A stretch of DNA of 51,669 bases, from positions 1 to 51,669 of the forward strand of contig WJKO01000639.1 of the NCBI GenBank assembly GCA_014729055.1. Reading direction: 5' to 3'. The translations under genes were made by a program, and so were the position numbers. The notes under the pieces are model-generated. The model worked only from the letters and a program-made list of their open reading frames with translations, was not told the origin of the DNA and ran no database searches. Of this stretch, positions 31,787 through 43,718 are shown piece by piece; the stretch's first letter is position 1, and each line of letters begins with the position of its first letter. This stretch comes from Promethearchaeota archaeon. Lineage in GTDB: Archaea; Asgardarchaeota; Lokiarchaeia; Sigyniarchaeales; Promethearchaeaceae.

Positions 31787-34700
31787 TCAATTAGCAGAAT
31801 ATTTTATTTTTTCATGAAGATTATCCTCTAATTCCTTAGTTATTTTTAGCAGTTCATTGAGCTGTAATTCCTGACAAAGAGCTTGAATACGCTCTGTTTG
31901 AATTACTAATTCTGTGGCTTTTACTGCATCAATAGCTGATTTATCTTTTATATAGTCCTCAATCTTTTCTATTTTTTCAAGCAAATCATCCACCGTTAAA
32001 AGCCAAATATGATTATCTTGAAGGATAATATATTTCTTCTTTTCATGTAGCTCTTTAACGATCTGTTTTAATTCTGAAAAACGTATGTCGGTTTCATGTA
32101 AAGAATATAATTCATTTAAAGAGATCTTAATATCAGGCTCGTCAAAACCTCTTGCTAACTTAGGAGCGGATTTTGGTGCCATCATTTCGGCTTTCATTGT
32201 TTTTAAGCTACGAATGACTTTTTGCTTCGGACTATTACGCCATTTGAAATAAAATGTAAGACTAGCTACCAACATGAGAGTTAGAGCTGTTCCTATCGTG
32301 ATCAGAATTATTAGTCGGTTTCTTCTATCTCGAGCAGGGTTATCCTCGGGGTTATTGGGATCATTTCCTTGCGTAACCTCTGAATAATCAGAAGCGCCAT
32401 CATTATCACTGTCCGCTTTGTTCGGGTCGGTTTGATAGAGGTTTATTTCTTCAGAGTCAGTTAACCCATCACCATCCGAATCTGCATTCTGTGGATCTGT
32501 ACCGTTCAAAAATTCATCATAATTTGTTAGGCCATCACTATCAGGATCTTCCTCTGCATCAGCAACTATAGGATTAGTAGAATTTCCATGTTCCCATTTG
32601 TCAGGGAGGAAATCGCCATCTGTGTCTTCACTTTGGGGATTGGTATTTAAATTAAACTCTTGAAGGTTAGTTAACCCATCAGCATCTGGGTCTTCCATTG
32701 CATCATCTTGTAGAGGATTTAATTCATTAACATATTCCCAGCCATCAATCATTTCATCTGCGTCAGTGTCATTACATAGTGGATCGGTTCCGATTTCAGA
32801 TTCATTTAGATTAGTTAAACCGTCCGCATCAGGGTCTTCCGCGGCATCATTAATTGTGGGATCAGTGCCATTGGTTACTTCCCAATAATCAGTGAGTTGG
32901 TCACTATCCGTATCTTCATTATTGGGATTGGTAACATATCCATCGCTACCAAGCCTCACTTCTTCATAATCATTTAGCTGATCATTATCCGAATCAGGAG
33001 CATTTGGATTGGAACAGAACCCATCCACCCCCTCAAATATTTCTTCCCAATCAGTTAACGTATCATTGTCAGAATCACTCTTCAAGGGATTGGTTAACAA
33101 ATAACCAGTTGTATTGCTATAGGGATTATTAGGACAAAAAATTCCCAACACTTCTTGCCCATCAGAAAGATCATCCGTATCAGTATCATTATTGTTAGGC
33201 TTACAATTTAACTGATATTCCTTTACATTGGTTAAATTATCATTATCTGGATCTAAGTGTGCATCAGCTACATTTGGGTCAAGCCCATAAGTTATTTCAA
33301 AAAGATCATCCATTGTATCAGAATCGGAATCAACACTCAAGGGATCAGTATTATGACTATTAATTTCATCTCCGTCTGTCAAGCCGTCATCATCAGAATC
33401 GGGATCATGGGGATTAGTGCCTTCAGTCATTTCGTTAATATTAGTTAAACCATCAGTATCAGGGTCATTAGTATCGTCTTTAGTAGTTGGATTCGTATTA
33501 TTCTCTACTTCCCAAAGGTCATTCATACCATCGTCATCAGTATCTTCTTTTTGGGGGTTTGTACCTTCGGTATATTCTTCAAAATTAGTTAAACCATCAG
33601 AGTCATCATCATCATTTGCATCATTAACAGTAGGATCAGTACCATGTTCTTCCTCCCAAGCATCATCCATCCCATCTCCGTCAGTATCACTTCCTATAGG
33701 ATTAGTGCCATCGAGGTACTCTTGAAGGTTGGTAATTCCATCACTATCAGCATCAGCAGCTGCATCAGAGTCATCTAGAGGATCAAGATTGTAAAGGTTC
33801 TCCCAACCATCAGGCATACCATCATCATCTGTATCTGCGTTCTTAGGTTCCGTTCCCAAAGTGTATTCTTCCAGATTAGTTAAATCATCGGAATCGGGGT
33901 CCTCCCCTGAATCATCAGTTTTTGGGTCCAGGGATTTTTGAACTTCATAACCATCTGGCATTTGATCATCATCAGTATCACTGTCTGTGGGATCAGTCAA
34001 ACTGGTGTCAATCTCGTAACCGTCTTCCAAGTCATCGTTGTCTGTGTCATTATCATTTGGATCAGTAATATAACCATCCTCACCCTCAACAGTTTCTTCT
34101 GCATCAGGTATTCCGTCGTTATCAGCATCAGGTTGAGGTGCTCCAGGATAATCATTTTCATCTAAGGGATCAGTTCCATAGACAGCTATTTCATCATAAT
34201 CCGAATAAGTATCATCATCGGAATCGTTATCATTAACCTCTGTTCCGATGCCCATTTCATAACCATCGGTAAGGTCATCATCATCCGTATCTTTGAAAAT
34301 CATAGCGGCAATATTTTCACCTTCAACACTATTTTCTGAAGCAGCGGTATAGACATTTCCATCCATATCACAGTCAATGCCATACAAGTCAAGCCTATTG
34401 CTTGCGGCTGACCAACTCCATATGAAATTTCCATCAGAATTAAATTTTTTAATTGAATCATATGCGGATACATAAAGAATATTGCCGTCAAAGGCAATAT
34501 CTGTTCCAAACTGACCCTGCCAAGTTTTGTTCCATAATTGCTCTCCAGAGTTAGAATATTTTAGTAATACACCATAATCCCTATTTAGTTCTCCAGTAAC
34601 ATAAATATTATCGGACGGATCACAATTAATCCCGTAACCAAAATCTTTGTCCTCAGTGCCACAATATTCTTCCCATTGATATGTCCCTGTGGAATCCCAT

Positions 34701-35482
34701 TTAACTAAAAAGAGATCAAAATGACCAGAACCATATGATTCAGTCAACCCTGTTAAAAAGATATTATTATTGGAGTCCAAAACTACTCCGTAACCATAAT
34801 CTTCCAAACTACCACCCCAAATCCTTTCCCATTGAAATGAGCCAGAAGAGTCAAATTTTACTAGCAGGGCTTGATAAGATGAACCAGAAATGTAAACCTC
34901 TCCAGCCACATACAGATTATTATTAGCATCCAGTACTACATCCCAGCACCTTTCAGTTCTATCGGTTTCCCCCCAATTCTTTGCCCAGAGTAATCCTCCA
35001 GCAGAGCTATATTTTAATAGAATTAAATCTTCACCTTCAGTTCCAACCACATAGATATTTCCGTTGCTATCAACAACTACTCCTTGTCCTTGAACTTCAT
35101 CGTTACTGTCACCATAGGTTTTATTCCAAATCAAGTCACCATTAGTATCAAACTTTGTTAAGAAAGCATTATCTCCTATAGCTAATGATACCCGAGAATA
35201 ACCAGTCGCATATAGATATCCAGAATTATAACACACTTTTTTTGCTTCATCAGGAAGTGAACTACCCCAGGTACCATTTATTGGAGAAAAATAATTCTCA
35301 TCAGCAAATTTACTGGGAATCAATTCACCAGGATTAGACAGGCGTGAGGTTTTTGCATTCGAGATAGCTAGTTCATCCTCATTAAATATTTCCTCATTAT
35401 GAGGAATAAAAAATAAACTCACTAAATAAACAAGACACAATATAACTCCAAATTTATTTTTACTAAACCATTGCCATTTCAT
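31787..35482 (-). CDS. Surface receptor-like protein: SBBP-like propeller repeats, TSP3 stalk, TM, cytoplasmic helical/wHTH-like domain
   Basis: 1231 aa; 'GVVVDSNGNIYVVGTEGEDLILLKYSSAGGLLW' SBBP-like repeats; TSP3 repeats; TM; C-term FSELKQIVKELHEKKKYIILQDNHIWLLTVDDLLEKIEKI parallels 27626..31555. Confidence 0.85.
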   Translation of the reverse strand: MKWQWFSKNKFGVILCLVYLVSLFFIPHNEEIFNEDELAISNAKTSRLSNPGELIPSKFADENYFSPINGTWGSSLPDEAKKVCYNSGYLYATGYSRVSLAIGDNAFLTKFDTNGDLIWNKTYGDSNDEVQGQGVVVDSNGNIYVVGTEGEDLILLKYSSAGGLLWAKNWGETDRTERCWDVVLDANNNLYVAGEVYISGSSYQALLVKFDSSGSFQWERIWGGSLEDYGYGVVLDSNNNIFLTGLTESYGSGHFDLFLVKWDSTGTYQWEEYCGTEDKDFGYGINCDPSDNIYVTGELNRDYGVLLKYSNSGEQLWNKTWQGQFGTDIAFDGNILYVSAYDSIKKFNSDGNFIWSWSAASNRLDLYGIDCDMDGNVYTAASENSVEGENIAAMIFKDTDDDDLTDGYEMGIGTEVNDNDSDDDTYSDYDEIAVYGTDPLDENDYPGAPQPDADNDGIPDAEETVEGEDGYITDPNDNDTDNDDLEDGYEIDTSLTDPTDSDTDDDQMPDGYEVQKSLDPKTDDSGEDPDSDDLTNLEEYTLGTEPKNADTDDDGMPDGWENLYNLDPLDDSDAAADADSDGITNLQEYLDGTNPIGSDTDGDGMDDAWEEEHGTDPTVNDANDDDDSDGLTNFEEYTEGTNPQKEDTDDDGMNDLWEVENNTNPTTKDDTNDPDTDGLTNINEMTEGTNPHDPDSDDDGLTDGDEINSHNTDPLSVDSDSDTMDDLFEITYGLDPNVADAHLDPDNDNLTNVKEYQLNCKPNNNDTDTDDLSDGQEVLGIFCPNNPYSNTTGYLLTNPLKSDSDNDTLTDWEEIFEGVDGFCSNPNAPDSDNDQLNDYEEVRLGSDGYVTNPNNEDTDSDQLTDYWEVTNGTDPTINDAAEDPDADGLTNLNESEIGTDPLCNDTDADEMIDGWEYVNELNPLQDDAMEDPDADGLTNLQEFNLNTNPQSEDTDGDFLPDKWEHGNSTNPIVADAEEDPDSDGLTNYDEFLNGTDPQNADSDGDGLTDSEEINLYQTDPNKADSDNDGASDYSEVTQGNDPNNPEDNPARDRRNRLIILITIGTALTLMLVASLTFYFKWRNSPKQKVIRSLKTMKAEMMAPKSAPKLARGFDEPDIKISLNELYSLHETDIRFSELKQIVKELHEKKKYIILQDNHIWLLTVDDLLEKIEKIEDYIKDKSAIDAVKATELVIQTERIQALCQELQLNELLKITKELEDNLHEKIKYSAN

Positions 35483-35791
35483 TTTAAGACCCTTCTCTAA
35501 TTGAGAAAATCACTACAAATAAATTATTACTACCATCGTTAAATTACATAAATAATAGCTAATGACTTTTAAAAATTATCGATATCTGCATGAGCTTCTT
35601 TATAGGTTAGATGAGAAAGGATTAGCAGAGAGCTTAATCTGAGTATTCATTAGTAACTAAAAATGGTGTATAAAAAAAGAGAGGAGCATTAGCCTTTTTC
35701 ATATACCGAAAATTAATTAAAATAAAAAACAAAAATAGTGATACCTTCTTTATTACGAGAAAAGGTATAGAAAAAATGAGGAGGTTATAAA
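35483..35791. promoter_or_regulatory. Divergent intergenic region between two surface-protein genes
   Basis: Divergent starts; GGAGG upstream of TTG start at 35792. Confidence 0.4.
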
Positions 35792-38077
35792 TTGAATAAA
35801 AAAATTATAAAAATATTAATACAAATAGCATTCTTTTTTCTTGTGTTTTCCTCAATAGTCAACAATGGGATTTCTATAAAGGACAATTATAAAACTAGTT
35901 TTAAAACCCAAGCCCAAAAAATAGATTTCATTCCTACAACAAATCATGCAACAGGAATTCACATCGAAGGGAACTATGCATATGTCGCAGTTAATGAGGA
36001 GGGGATGGATATAATTGATATCTCCGACCCTACCAACCCAGGAACACCATTAAATTGCCCTACTACTAAAGGACGCGCTGGACAACTTTTTGTAACTGGA
36101 GGATATGCCTATTTGGCAAATAATGATGGAATAGCGACTATTGATGTTTCGGATCCGACCAATCCAGGAACACCAAATTATCTTACAGGAATGTATCAAG
36201 CAAATGATATATTTGTTTCGAATGGATATGCTTTTGTCGCAGATCTCAGAGATGGATTAGCGATCATTGATGTCTCAGATCCCACTAATCCAGGGACACC
36301 AAATTATGTAGCTATAGAAGGAAATACTTGGAGTGTCTATGTTGAGGGGAATTATGCTTATCTAGCGAGCGGTGTTCAACTCGCGATTGTGGATGTTTCG
36401 GATCCGACCAATCCAGGAACACCAATTTATCAATACACAGGAGAACATGCTTCTGGTGATGTTTTTATTGATGGAAATTATGCCTATGTTGGAAATCATG
36501 TCGCAGGTCTTGCTATTATTGATATCTCAGATCCAACAAATCCTGGAGAACCGGTTTATGCAGATACTGCCCATGCTGTTTATGGAGTTTATGTTGATTC
36601 AGGACACGCGTATTTAGCTGATTATAGGACGGATTATGTTCATGTAGATGTTTCAGATCCCACTGCTCCTGGCCCAGCATCTTATGTTAGGTTAGGTGAA
36701 TCTGGTGATTCAGAGGACATTTTTGTTTCAGGAAACTATGCTTTTGTAGCTGCTCATTCAGGAGTGGGAATAATTGATATCTCTACTCCAGAAGGCAACA
36801 CCTTAACTATTTCTCAACCTTCGGTTTCTTTTGACCAAGCAAGTCAGACTATTGATATTACTGGTATCACAGTTACCTGTTCTAACCCAGTTCATGATAC
36901 AATAGATGACTCTGAAGCACTAAGAAAGAGTTATTACATTAATACTGAAGGAGACAGCTACGCTAGTATTGGTGGTGACCTTCTTTGGAACAGCAGCCTA
37001 GCAGAATGGAGGATTACTGATGTAAATGTTTCTACTCTTTCCGATGGAAATTACTATGTAAAATGCTATTTCGAAGATGAAGATGTTGGTCCAATTCCCA
37101 GCCCCAAGTCAGAACTCTTTTATTACTGCTCAACTCCACCAACAATCACAGTCTCAAAACCAATTCTAAGTTACAATCAATCAACTCAAACGCTTGATAT
37201 AACAGATGTAACAGCAACATGTTCAAACCCAAATCATGACAAACTTGATGATAAAGAAGCTACAATCCACAGCTATTCAATTTTCTTCTCGAATGAGACT
37301 TCAACTAGTATATCTGGTAATTTAGCCTGGAATGGAGCAAACTCCCACTGGCAAGCGATGGATGTTGATGTTTCATCTTTAACTTCTGGGAATTATTATG
37401 TAACCTGTACTTTCGATGACAATGATGCAGAACCCTCAACGAGTGAGAAGTCGGAAGAATTTACTTTTGTTCCTACAACTTATTCGCTTACTATATCCAC
37501 ACCTGTTGTTTCTTATGATCAGCCAACTCAAAAAATTAATATTACAGATATTACTGTAGAATGCTCCAATCCCTCACATGGAGAATTAGGGGGTGGAGAA
37601 GTTACTGTTTATAATTATCAAGTGTTTGCTACAAATGAGACTGGAACAGAGATTTTTGGTAACCTCTCATGGAACGCAGATCTCTCAGAATGGGAAGCTC
37701 TGAACGTTGATGTTTCTTCATTATCTGAAGGGAACTATTATGTAATTTGCTCATTCAAAGATTCAGATACCGAATTAACTTATTCTCCCCAATCAAATTT
37801 GTTTACTTTTCAACCAGATTTAGTTACTACCACACCCCCTGAAACAACTACGCCACCACCCGAGACGACCACACCCCCTGAAACTACCACGCCACCACCA
37901 GAAACGATTACACCACCACCAGAAACCACTCCTCCCGAGACGACAACGCCACCAGAAACCACCATTTCTTCAGAGGTTACAAAAAATAATTCCCTAAAAT
38001 CTGTAGCTATTTTTGCTGGTTTATTAACTACAACTACTTTTGTTTATTTTAGCTTTAAAAGAAAGAAAAAGAGCTAA
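35792..38077 (+). CDS. Surface protein with LVIVD-type repeats, three Ig-like repeats, Thr/Pro linker and C-terminal TM
   Basis: 761 aa; 'VEGNYAYLASG.QLAIVDVSDPTNPGTP' x ~6; three ~110-aa 'SYDQ.TQ.I.IT.ITV.CSNP' repeats; [12 protein letters not shown] linker; TM + KRKKKS. TTG start preceded by GAGGAGG. Confidence 0.88.
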   Translation: MNKKIIKILIQIAFFFLVFSSIVNNGISIKDNYKTSFKTQAQKIDFIPTTNHATGIHIEGNYAYVAVNEEGMDIIDISDPTNPGTPLNCPTTKGRAGQLFVTGGYAYLANNDGIATIDVSDPTNPGTPNYLTGMYQANDIFVSNGYAFVADLRDGLAIIDVSDPTNPGTPNYVAIEGNTWSVYVEGNYAYLASGVQLAIVDVSDPTNPGTPIYQYTGEHASGDVFIDGNYAYVGNHVAGLAIIDISDPTNPGEPVYADTAHAVYGVYVDSGHAYLADYRTDYVHVDVSDPTAPGPASYVRLGESGDSEDIFVSGNYAFVAAHSGVGIIDISTPEGNTLTISQPSVSFDQASQTIDITGITVTCSNPVHDTIDDSEALRKSYYINTEGDSYASIGGDLLWNSSLAEWRITDVNVSTLSDGNYYVKCYFEDEDVGPIPSPKSELFYYCSTPPTITVSKPILSYNQSTQTLDITDVTATCSNPNHDKLDDKEATIHSYSIFFSNETSTSISGNLAWNGANSHWQAMDVDVSSLTSGNYYVTCTFDDNDAEPSTSEKSEEFTFVPTTYSLTISTPVVSYDQPTQKINITDITVECSNPSHGELGGGEVTVYNYQVFATNETGTEIFGNLSWNADLSEWEALNVDVSSLSEGNYYVICSFKDSDTELTYSPQSNLFTFQPDLVTTTPPETTTPPPETTTPPETTTPPPETITPPPETTPPETTTPPETTISSEVTKNNSLKSVAIFAGLLTTTTFVYFSFKRKKKS

Positions 38078-38718
38078 GATAAATGAAAGTTTTTCTTTCC
38101 CTTCTTTTTTCTGTGAGTGGAGCAGATTAAAATTAGTTTAAGAAATGGTTCACTCCTTTCCCCCTTGAACAATTTTTCCGTTTTTTAAAATATTGAACAC
38201 TTAATTAAGTACTTTTTACTTATAAGGAGACTATTACTATTACTACTACTTCTGCTGCGATCTCAAACAAATAGTCCTATTCAAATCAACTTGTAGACTT
38301 ACAGCGAAATACGCCCCTTCTTAGTTTTTCATTAAATATAATTATTAATTTCTCTAAATCAATATTACTTGTATATAGCTCTCTTTTGTACTCTCTATCT
38401 TGCTGACTCATATACGCTTTTTTTCCGTTTGGTGAAAGACATAAATCTCTTTGTAGTATTATGTTTTTTTGAAAGAAGAATTAAAATTATGGAGAAGAGC
38501 TTGCCAGAAGATAATTATAGAACCTTCATTTTTTTATACTCATTTTAAAAAATAGAAAGACATTTTTTAATACCATTCTACCATTATAAAAGATGGCACA
38601 ACAAATAGTAAAAGATAAACTTCGAGAGAATATTGAAGAAAAAAATTCTTATTCTTGAATAATAAATAATCAAAAAAGAAGAAAGGAGAAGAGGACGCCA
38701 CATTTTCGATGATAAACA

Positions 38719-41700
38719 TTAATTTCTCTTTCCTTTAGAATTAACTAAGAGTTTTGTTATTATAATTACTCCCATCAACCCTACAAGAACCATTACAAAG
38801 GTAAAGCTTGGAGAATTATAAGAAGGACTTGTTGAACTCTCGCTGGGGGAGGTCTCGGTTGGTGGTGAAATCGTGGATTCTTCAGGATAATCTTGCGGAT
38901 CTGTTGGGTCAGTACCTGCAGATATTTCTTCACCATCATTGTAGTTATCATCATCTGTGTCAGCATCTGTAGGGTTAGTCTGATAATCAATCACTTCTTC
39001 TTCGTCCGTCAACCCATCATCATCGGAATCGGGATCAGTTGGATCCGTTTGATGGGTATGCACTTCTTCCCCGTCTTCAAGATTATCATCATCGGAATCA
39101 GGGTCATTCGGGTCGGTACTGTAATTATTTATTTCCTCACCATCGAGTAAACCATCAGTATCAGAATCACTATCATTAGGATCAGTAGAATGCGTTTGTT
39201 CCTCACCATCGTCCAAACCGTCATCATCCGAATCAGCAACAGTGGGATCAGTTTGATAGCCGTCCGAGCCGTTGGTCACCTCTTCCTGGTCGTCCAAACC
39301 GTCACTGTCAGTATCAGTGGCAGTTGGATCAGTCCCATAAGTATTCACTTCCTCGCCATCTTCTAGCCCGTCGTCATCACTGTCCGGGTCATTGGGATCG
39401 GTGCCGTAAGTCGTCTCCTGGTCATCGGTGAGTCCATCGCCATCAGTATCATGTTGCGGACAGTCAGCAGGGTCAGTGGGATCAGTCCCAGCTGAATATT
39501 CTTCGTAATCATCATAGTTATCCCCATCAGTGTCAACAATATTCGGGTCGGTAATATAGCCATCCGAGCCCTCGGTCACCTCTTCCTGGTCGTCCAAGCC
39601 ATCATCGTCTGAGTCGCTGTCGGTGGGGTCGGTTTGATGGGTGTTCACTTCCTCACCATCTTCCAGGTTGTCACCATCAGAATCAGGGTCAGTCGGATCG
39701 GTACTGTATTCATTCACCTCTTCACCATCTTCCAGGTCGTCACCATCAGAATCAGCAGCAGTGGGATCTGTTTGATGAGTGTTTATTTCTGCTCCATCGG
39801 CGAGTCCGTCATCATCGGAATCTGCATTCGTCGGGTCAGTACTATAAGTATTCACTTCTTCACCATCATCAAGCTCATCGTCATCCGAGTCCGCATCCGT
39901 GGGATCAGTTAGATATCCATCCGAACCACTCGTCACTTCCTCCAAGTCATCTAACCCATCATCATCGGAATCGGGATCAGTAGGATCAGTCACATATCCA
40001 TCTGGCCAAGCAGTTATTTCTTCTTCGTCAGTCAATCCATCATCATCAGTATCACTATCCGTGGGATCGGTTAGATAACCATCGGAGCCGCTGGTCACCT
40101 CTTCTTGGTCGTCTAAACCATCGTCATCGGAGTCGCTGTCGGTGGGGTCGGTTTGATGGGTGTTCACTTCCTCGCCATCTTCCAAACCATCATCATCACA
40201 ATCAGCATCATTGGGATCGGTACTATAGCTTTGTTCTTCTCCATCGTCCAGACCATCGTCGTCAGAATCAGGATCCAGAGGATCTGTCATATATCCATCT
40301 GACCCATTCGTTAATTCCTCTTGATCGTTTAAGCCATCATTATCGGAATCAGCATTAATAGGGTCTGTATAATAGGAATAAATTTCATCATAATCGGTTA
40401 ATCCATCGTTATCTGAATCGGAATCAGTCGGATCGGTACCGGCAAATACTTCGTTCCCATCACTTAAGCCGTCATTATCTGAATCATCATCTGTAGGATC
40501 AGCATTGTAATAGTCTTCTGTTAAATCATCTAAATAATCACTATCTGAGTCTAGCCAACCAGTATTAAAGACTGATCCATGAAAACAGTACCATGGAGCA
40601 GCTCCAGAGGAGGTTATCCCCGTTAGACCAAGGCAATAAAGTTTACTAAAATCCGAACCAATCAAAACTTCTAGTAGTCCATCACTATCTATGTCTGCCA
40701 CACAAGGAGAAGAATCGATATCGATTCCTATTTCATAGAACCATTCATCAGTTCCAGAATGACTGAGACAATGAATTTTGTCATCATAAAAAGCGATCAA
40801 TACTTCCAACGTGCCATCGTTGTCCAGATCAGCCACAGTAGGAGAAGAACGAATCCTCGCTCCTGTCTGGTAGCTCCATTCCTTGGAACCTGTATGGCTG
40901 ATACAATAAAAGCTGCCGTCATCAGAACCAATCAGCACTTCTAAAGTACCATCACTATCTATATCGCCAAGGGCTGGAGAAGACAAAATCATACCTCCTG
41001 TCTGATAATTCCACTCCTTGGTGCCTGAATGACTTAGACAATAGAGATTATTATCGAACGAGCCAAACAATACTTCTAAGGTTCCATCACTATCCAAATC
41101 AGCAATAGCAGCAGAGGAATAAATATTGTCGTTGGTTTGATAGTCCCACTCCTTGGAACCAGTATGACTAAGACAATAGAATGTGTTATCATAGGATCCC
41201 ACTAAAACTTCCAGTGTGTTATCCCCATCCAGGTCTGCCACGGCTGGAGAAGGATTAACCTCATCACCTGTCTGGTAGCTCCATTCATATACCCCAAAAT
41301 GGTCCAGACAATAGATCCAATTGTCATCAGAACCAATCAAAATTTCCAAAGAACCATCGTTGTCCAGATCAGCCACACAGGGAGAAGAACGAATCCCACC
41401 GTTTGTTTTATAACTCCATTCTTCCGAACCAGTATGGTTAAGACAGTATAGTGTGCTATCACTGGAGCTCACCAGCACTTCTAATGTACCATCGTCATCT
41501 AAGTCTACTACTGCAGGCGAAAACTTCAACCAATCGCCTGTCTGGAAGCTCCACTGCATCGAACCAGTGTGGTCGAAGCAATAGAATTTATTATCTTGAG
41601 CGCCAACCAAGACTTCTAATTTACCATCACCGTTTAAGTCAGCAACTGTGGGAGAATGAACCATCCCACCAGCAGTATAACTCCAAATTTCTGTTACCCC

Positions 41701-41889
41701 CATTACTTGTGGGTTATTAGTTCTTTGTTCTAGCTTCCCTTGTTTTCCTCTAGTTGTGCCACTAACAGTTATTCCTAATAAAATTATTAAAAGAAAAAGA
41801 ATAGCCAAAAAATTTAATTTAAAATGGATAAGTCCAAAAAAGCCTTTTTCCTTTACCCTTAATTTACCAAATAGATTATAAGATTTCAA
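38719..41889 (-). CDS. Surface protein: FG-GAP/VCBS-like propeller, TSP3 stalk, C-terminal TM
   Basis: 1056 aa; N-term homologous to 4992..9074 ([22 protein letters not shown]); propeller and DxDxDG repeats; [21 protein letters not shown]. Confidence 0.9.
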   Translation of the reverse strand: MKSYNLFGKLRVKEKGFFGLIHFKLNFLAILFLLIILLGITVSGTTRGKQGKLEQRTNNPQVMGVTEIWSYTAGGMVHSPTVADLNGDGKLEVLVGAQDNKFYCFDHTGSMQWSFQTGDWLKFSPAVVDLDDDGTLEVLVSSSDSTLYCLNHTGSEEWSYKTNGGIRSSPCVADLDNDGSLEILIGSDDNWIYCLDHFGVYEWSYQTGDEVNPSPAVADLDGDNTLEVLVGSYDNTFYCLSHTGSKEWDYQTNDNIYSSAAIADLDSDGTLEVLFGSFDNNLYCLSHSGTKEWNYQTGGMILSSPALGDIDSDGTLEVLIGSDDGSFYCISHTGSKEWSYQTGARIRSSPTVADLDNDGTLEVLIAFYDDKIHCLSHSGTDEWFYEIGIDIDSSPCVADIDSDGLLEVLIGSDFSKLYCLGLTGITSSGAAPWYCFHGSVFNTGWLDSDSDYLDDLTEDYYNADPTDDDSDNDGLSDGNEVFAGTDPTDSDSDNDGLTDYDEIYSYYTDPINADSDNDGLNDQEELTNGSDGYMTDPLDPDSDDDGLDDGEEQSYSTDPNDADCDDDGLEDGEEVNTHQTDPTDSDSDDDGLDDQEEVTSGSDGYLTDPTDSDTDDDGLTDEEEITAWPDGYVTDPTDPDSDDDGLDDLEEVTSGSDGYLTDPTDADSDDDELDDGEEVNTYSTDPTNADSDDDGLADGAEINTHQTDPTAADSDGDDLEDGEEVNEYSTDPTDPDSDGDNLEDGEEVNTHQTDPTDSDSDDDGLDDQEEVTEGSDGYITDPNIVDTDGDNYDDYEEYSAGTDPTDPADCPQHDTDGDGLTDDQETTYGTDPNDPDSDDDGLEDGEEVNTYGTDPTATDTDSDGLDDQEEVTNGSDGYQTDPTVADSDDDGLDDGEEQTHSTDPNDSDSDTDGLLDGEEINNYSTDPNDPDSDDDNLEDGEEVHTHQTDPTDPDSDDDGLTDEEEVIDYQTNPTDADTDDDNYNDGEEISAGTDPTDPQDYPEESTISPPTETSPSESSTSPSYNSPSFTFVMVLVGLMGVIIITKLLVNSKGKRN

Positions 41890-42248
41890 GATATCACCTT
41901 TCTCAGTCCATTTTTCAAAAAATCCGTTTCAATATAGACGACTAGGATATCATTGGACCTTCTTTATTATTATTTGGTTATGGGAAAAGGATTATCGGCT
42001 TAAATGTAAGAAAATAATATTATACTTACAAGTTTAACAGGTTTGAAACGAACGAACAAAATACTAGAATAAATAATTTAGAAAGAAGTTTCAAATAGCT
42101 AAAATTTCAATAAAGGATTTTTTGAATATAAATATCTAAAAAAATAAGAGACCCCCAAGATAATTCTTTATCCAAGTTATATGTGGTTAAAAAGAAAAAA
42201 GAAAAGAGATTTGAGGAAAATAATTTATTTATCAATAAAAGACTATTT

Positions 42249-43718
42249 TTATTTAAACCTCTTTTTTCTATGAAGAACTAGTATTATAGTTCCTATTGTT
42301 ATAAGAGTAAGAGTTATTCCAACAATGGAGAGAGAATTGATTGTCCCAGAGATTGTTGGATAATTGGTCGTCTCGGGCGTGGTGGTCTCAGGTGGTGGTG
42401 TGGTGGTCTCAGGTGGTGGTGTGGTGGTCTCAGTAATTATTTCAAAAATCCAGACATTGCTCCAGTCGCCCCAATTATCAGCATCATCTTTAGCCCGCAC
42501 ACGCCAGTAGTACTCGCCATCACTTAAGGGAGAGGAAATATAATAAGTATTAGAAGTGGTCGAATTTATAAGGGGACTATTAAAGGTATTCGCATCATCA
42601 ACTTGGATCTGGTATTCTACCGCATCAGCAACGGAGCCCCATTCAAAGGTGGGGGTATTGTCCTGAGTTAGAGTTGCACCATCTGACGGAGAGGACAAAC
42701 TCGGAACCTCTGGACCAGTAGTATCTATAGTGAAACTCCAGATATTGCTCCAGTCGCCCCAATTATCAGCATCATCTTTAGCCCGCACATGCCAGTAGTA
42801 CTCGTCGTCACCCAAGGGGGAAGAGGTATAGTAAGTATTAGAAGTGGTCGAATCGATAGCTGGGCTGCTGAAGGTATTCGCATCATCAACTTGGATCTGG
42901 TATTCTACCGCATCAGCAACGGAACCCCACTCAAAGGTGGGGGTATTGTCCTGAGTTAGAGTTGCACCATCTGACGGAGAGGACAAAGAAACCTTTGCTG
43001 GAGGAGTGATATCAACAGGATTTTCATAATAGTTTGTTTTTACTGCAACATAATCGAAGAATAATCTTGAATATTGTTCATAACAAATGGATTCCGCATA
43101 TAATAACACTCCTACAAAATAATCAGTTTCATAATTATTAGCTGAAGCTTCACTATCAGGTATTGTAATCGTAGTTGTATAGGTATCGCTTATTTTCCAG
43201 AATGGTTGAGTAGTATCTGTTATTGAATAAGTTTTTACAGTGTTAAAAACTGTATTACTAAACTCAAACTCGAAAAGTACTGAAGTAGTTTCTGCAAAAA
43301 CTCCATCGCCACCAGTTACCAAAAAATGATATCCAATTTCCACATCGAAAGTTTGTTCACCAGGATAAGTATATTTTTTTGGCAAATATTGCCAAACTTG
43401 AACAAATTCCTCTGTATCCTCTCCACTTACCGCAGCATCATCATGAATTTGGATCATTAATTGGTCATCAATATCATTAATCATAGCTGTGTCTTCAGCA
43501 TCAATTGATCCTTCATTAGCCCATTTGGATAAGGTCCAAGGGCTAGAGTCAAGAGTTGAGGATTCAAAAAATGAGTCTTGAACAAGATTACCATATGTAG
43601 GTGATTGAGCTATTTTTGATTTGGGAGACTCTTCCTGATCTGCTACAGCTATAGTTCCCATTGTCAATAATATAGAAATAGCTAATCCCCATAAGATCAT
43701 AACAGACATTTTTTTCAT
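42249..43718 (-). CDS. Secreted/anchored protein with two fibronectin-III-like domains, Thr/Pro linker and TM
   Basis: Track ORF to 43772; likely ATG at 43718 (MKKMSVMILWGLAISILL signal). Two near-identical 'LSSPSDGATLTQDNTPTFEWGSVADAVEYQIQVDDANTF...YYWRVRAKDDADNWGDWSN' domains. Confidence 0.85.
   Translation of the reverse strand: MKKMSVMILWGLAISILLTMGTIAVADQEESPKSKIAQSPTYGNLVQDSFFESSTLDSSPWTLSKWANEGSIDAEDTAMINDIDDQLMIQIHDDAAVSGEDTEEFVQVWQYLPKKYTYPGEQTFDVEIGYHFLVTGGDGVFAETTSVLFEFEFSNTVFNTVKTYSITDTTQPFWKISDTYTTTITIPDSEASANNYETDYFVGVLLYAESICYEQYSRLFFDYVAVKTNYYENPVDITPPAKVSLSSPSDGATLTQDNTPTFEWGSVADAVEYQIQVDDANTFSSPAIDSTTSNTYYTSSPLGDDEYYWHVRAKDDADNWGDWSNIWSFTIDTTGPEVPSLSSPSDGATLTQDNTPTFEWGSVADAVEYQIQVDDANTFNSPLINSTTSNTYYISSPLSDGEYYWRVRAKDDADNWGDWSNVWIFEIITETTTPPPETTTPPPETTTPETTNYPTISGTINSLSIVGITLTLITIGTIILVLHRKKRFK
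42450..42987. repeat. Near-identical ~250-bp direct repeats encoding FN3-like domains
   Basis: 42450-42699 and 42738-42987 (288-bp offset) nearly identical at nucleotide level. Confidence 0.85.
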
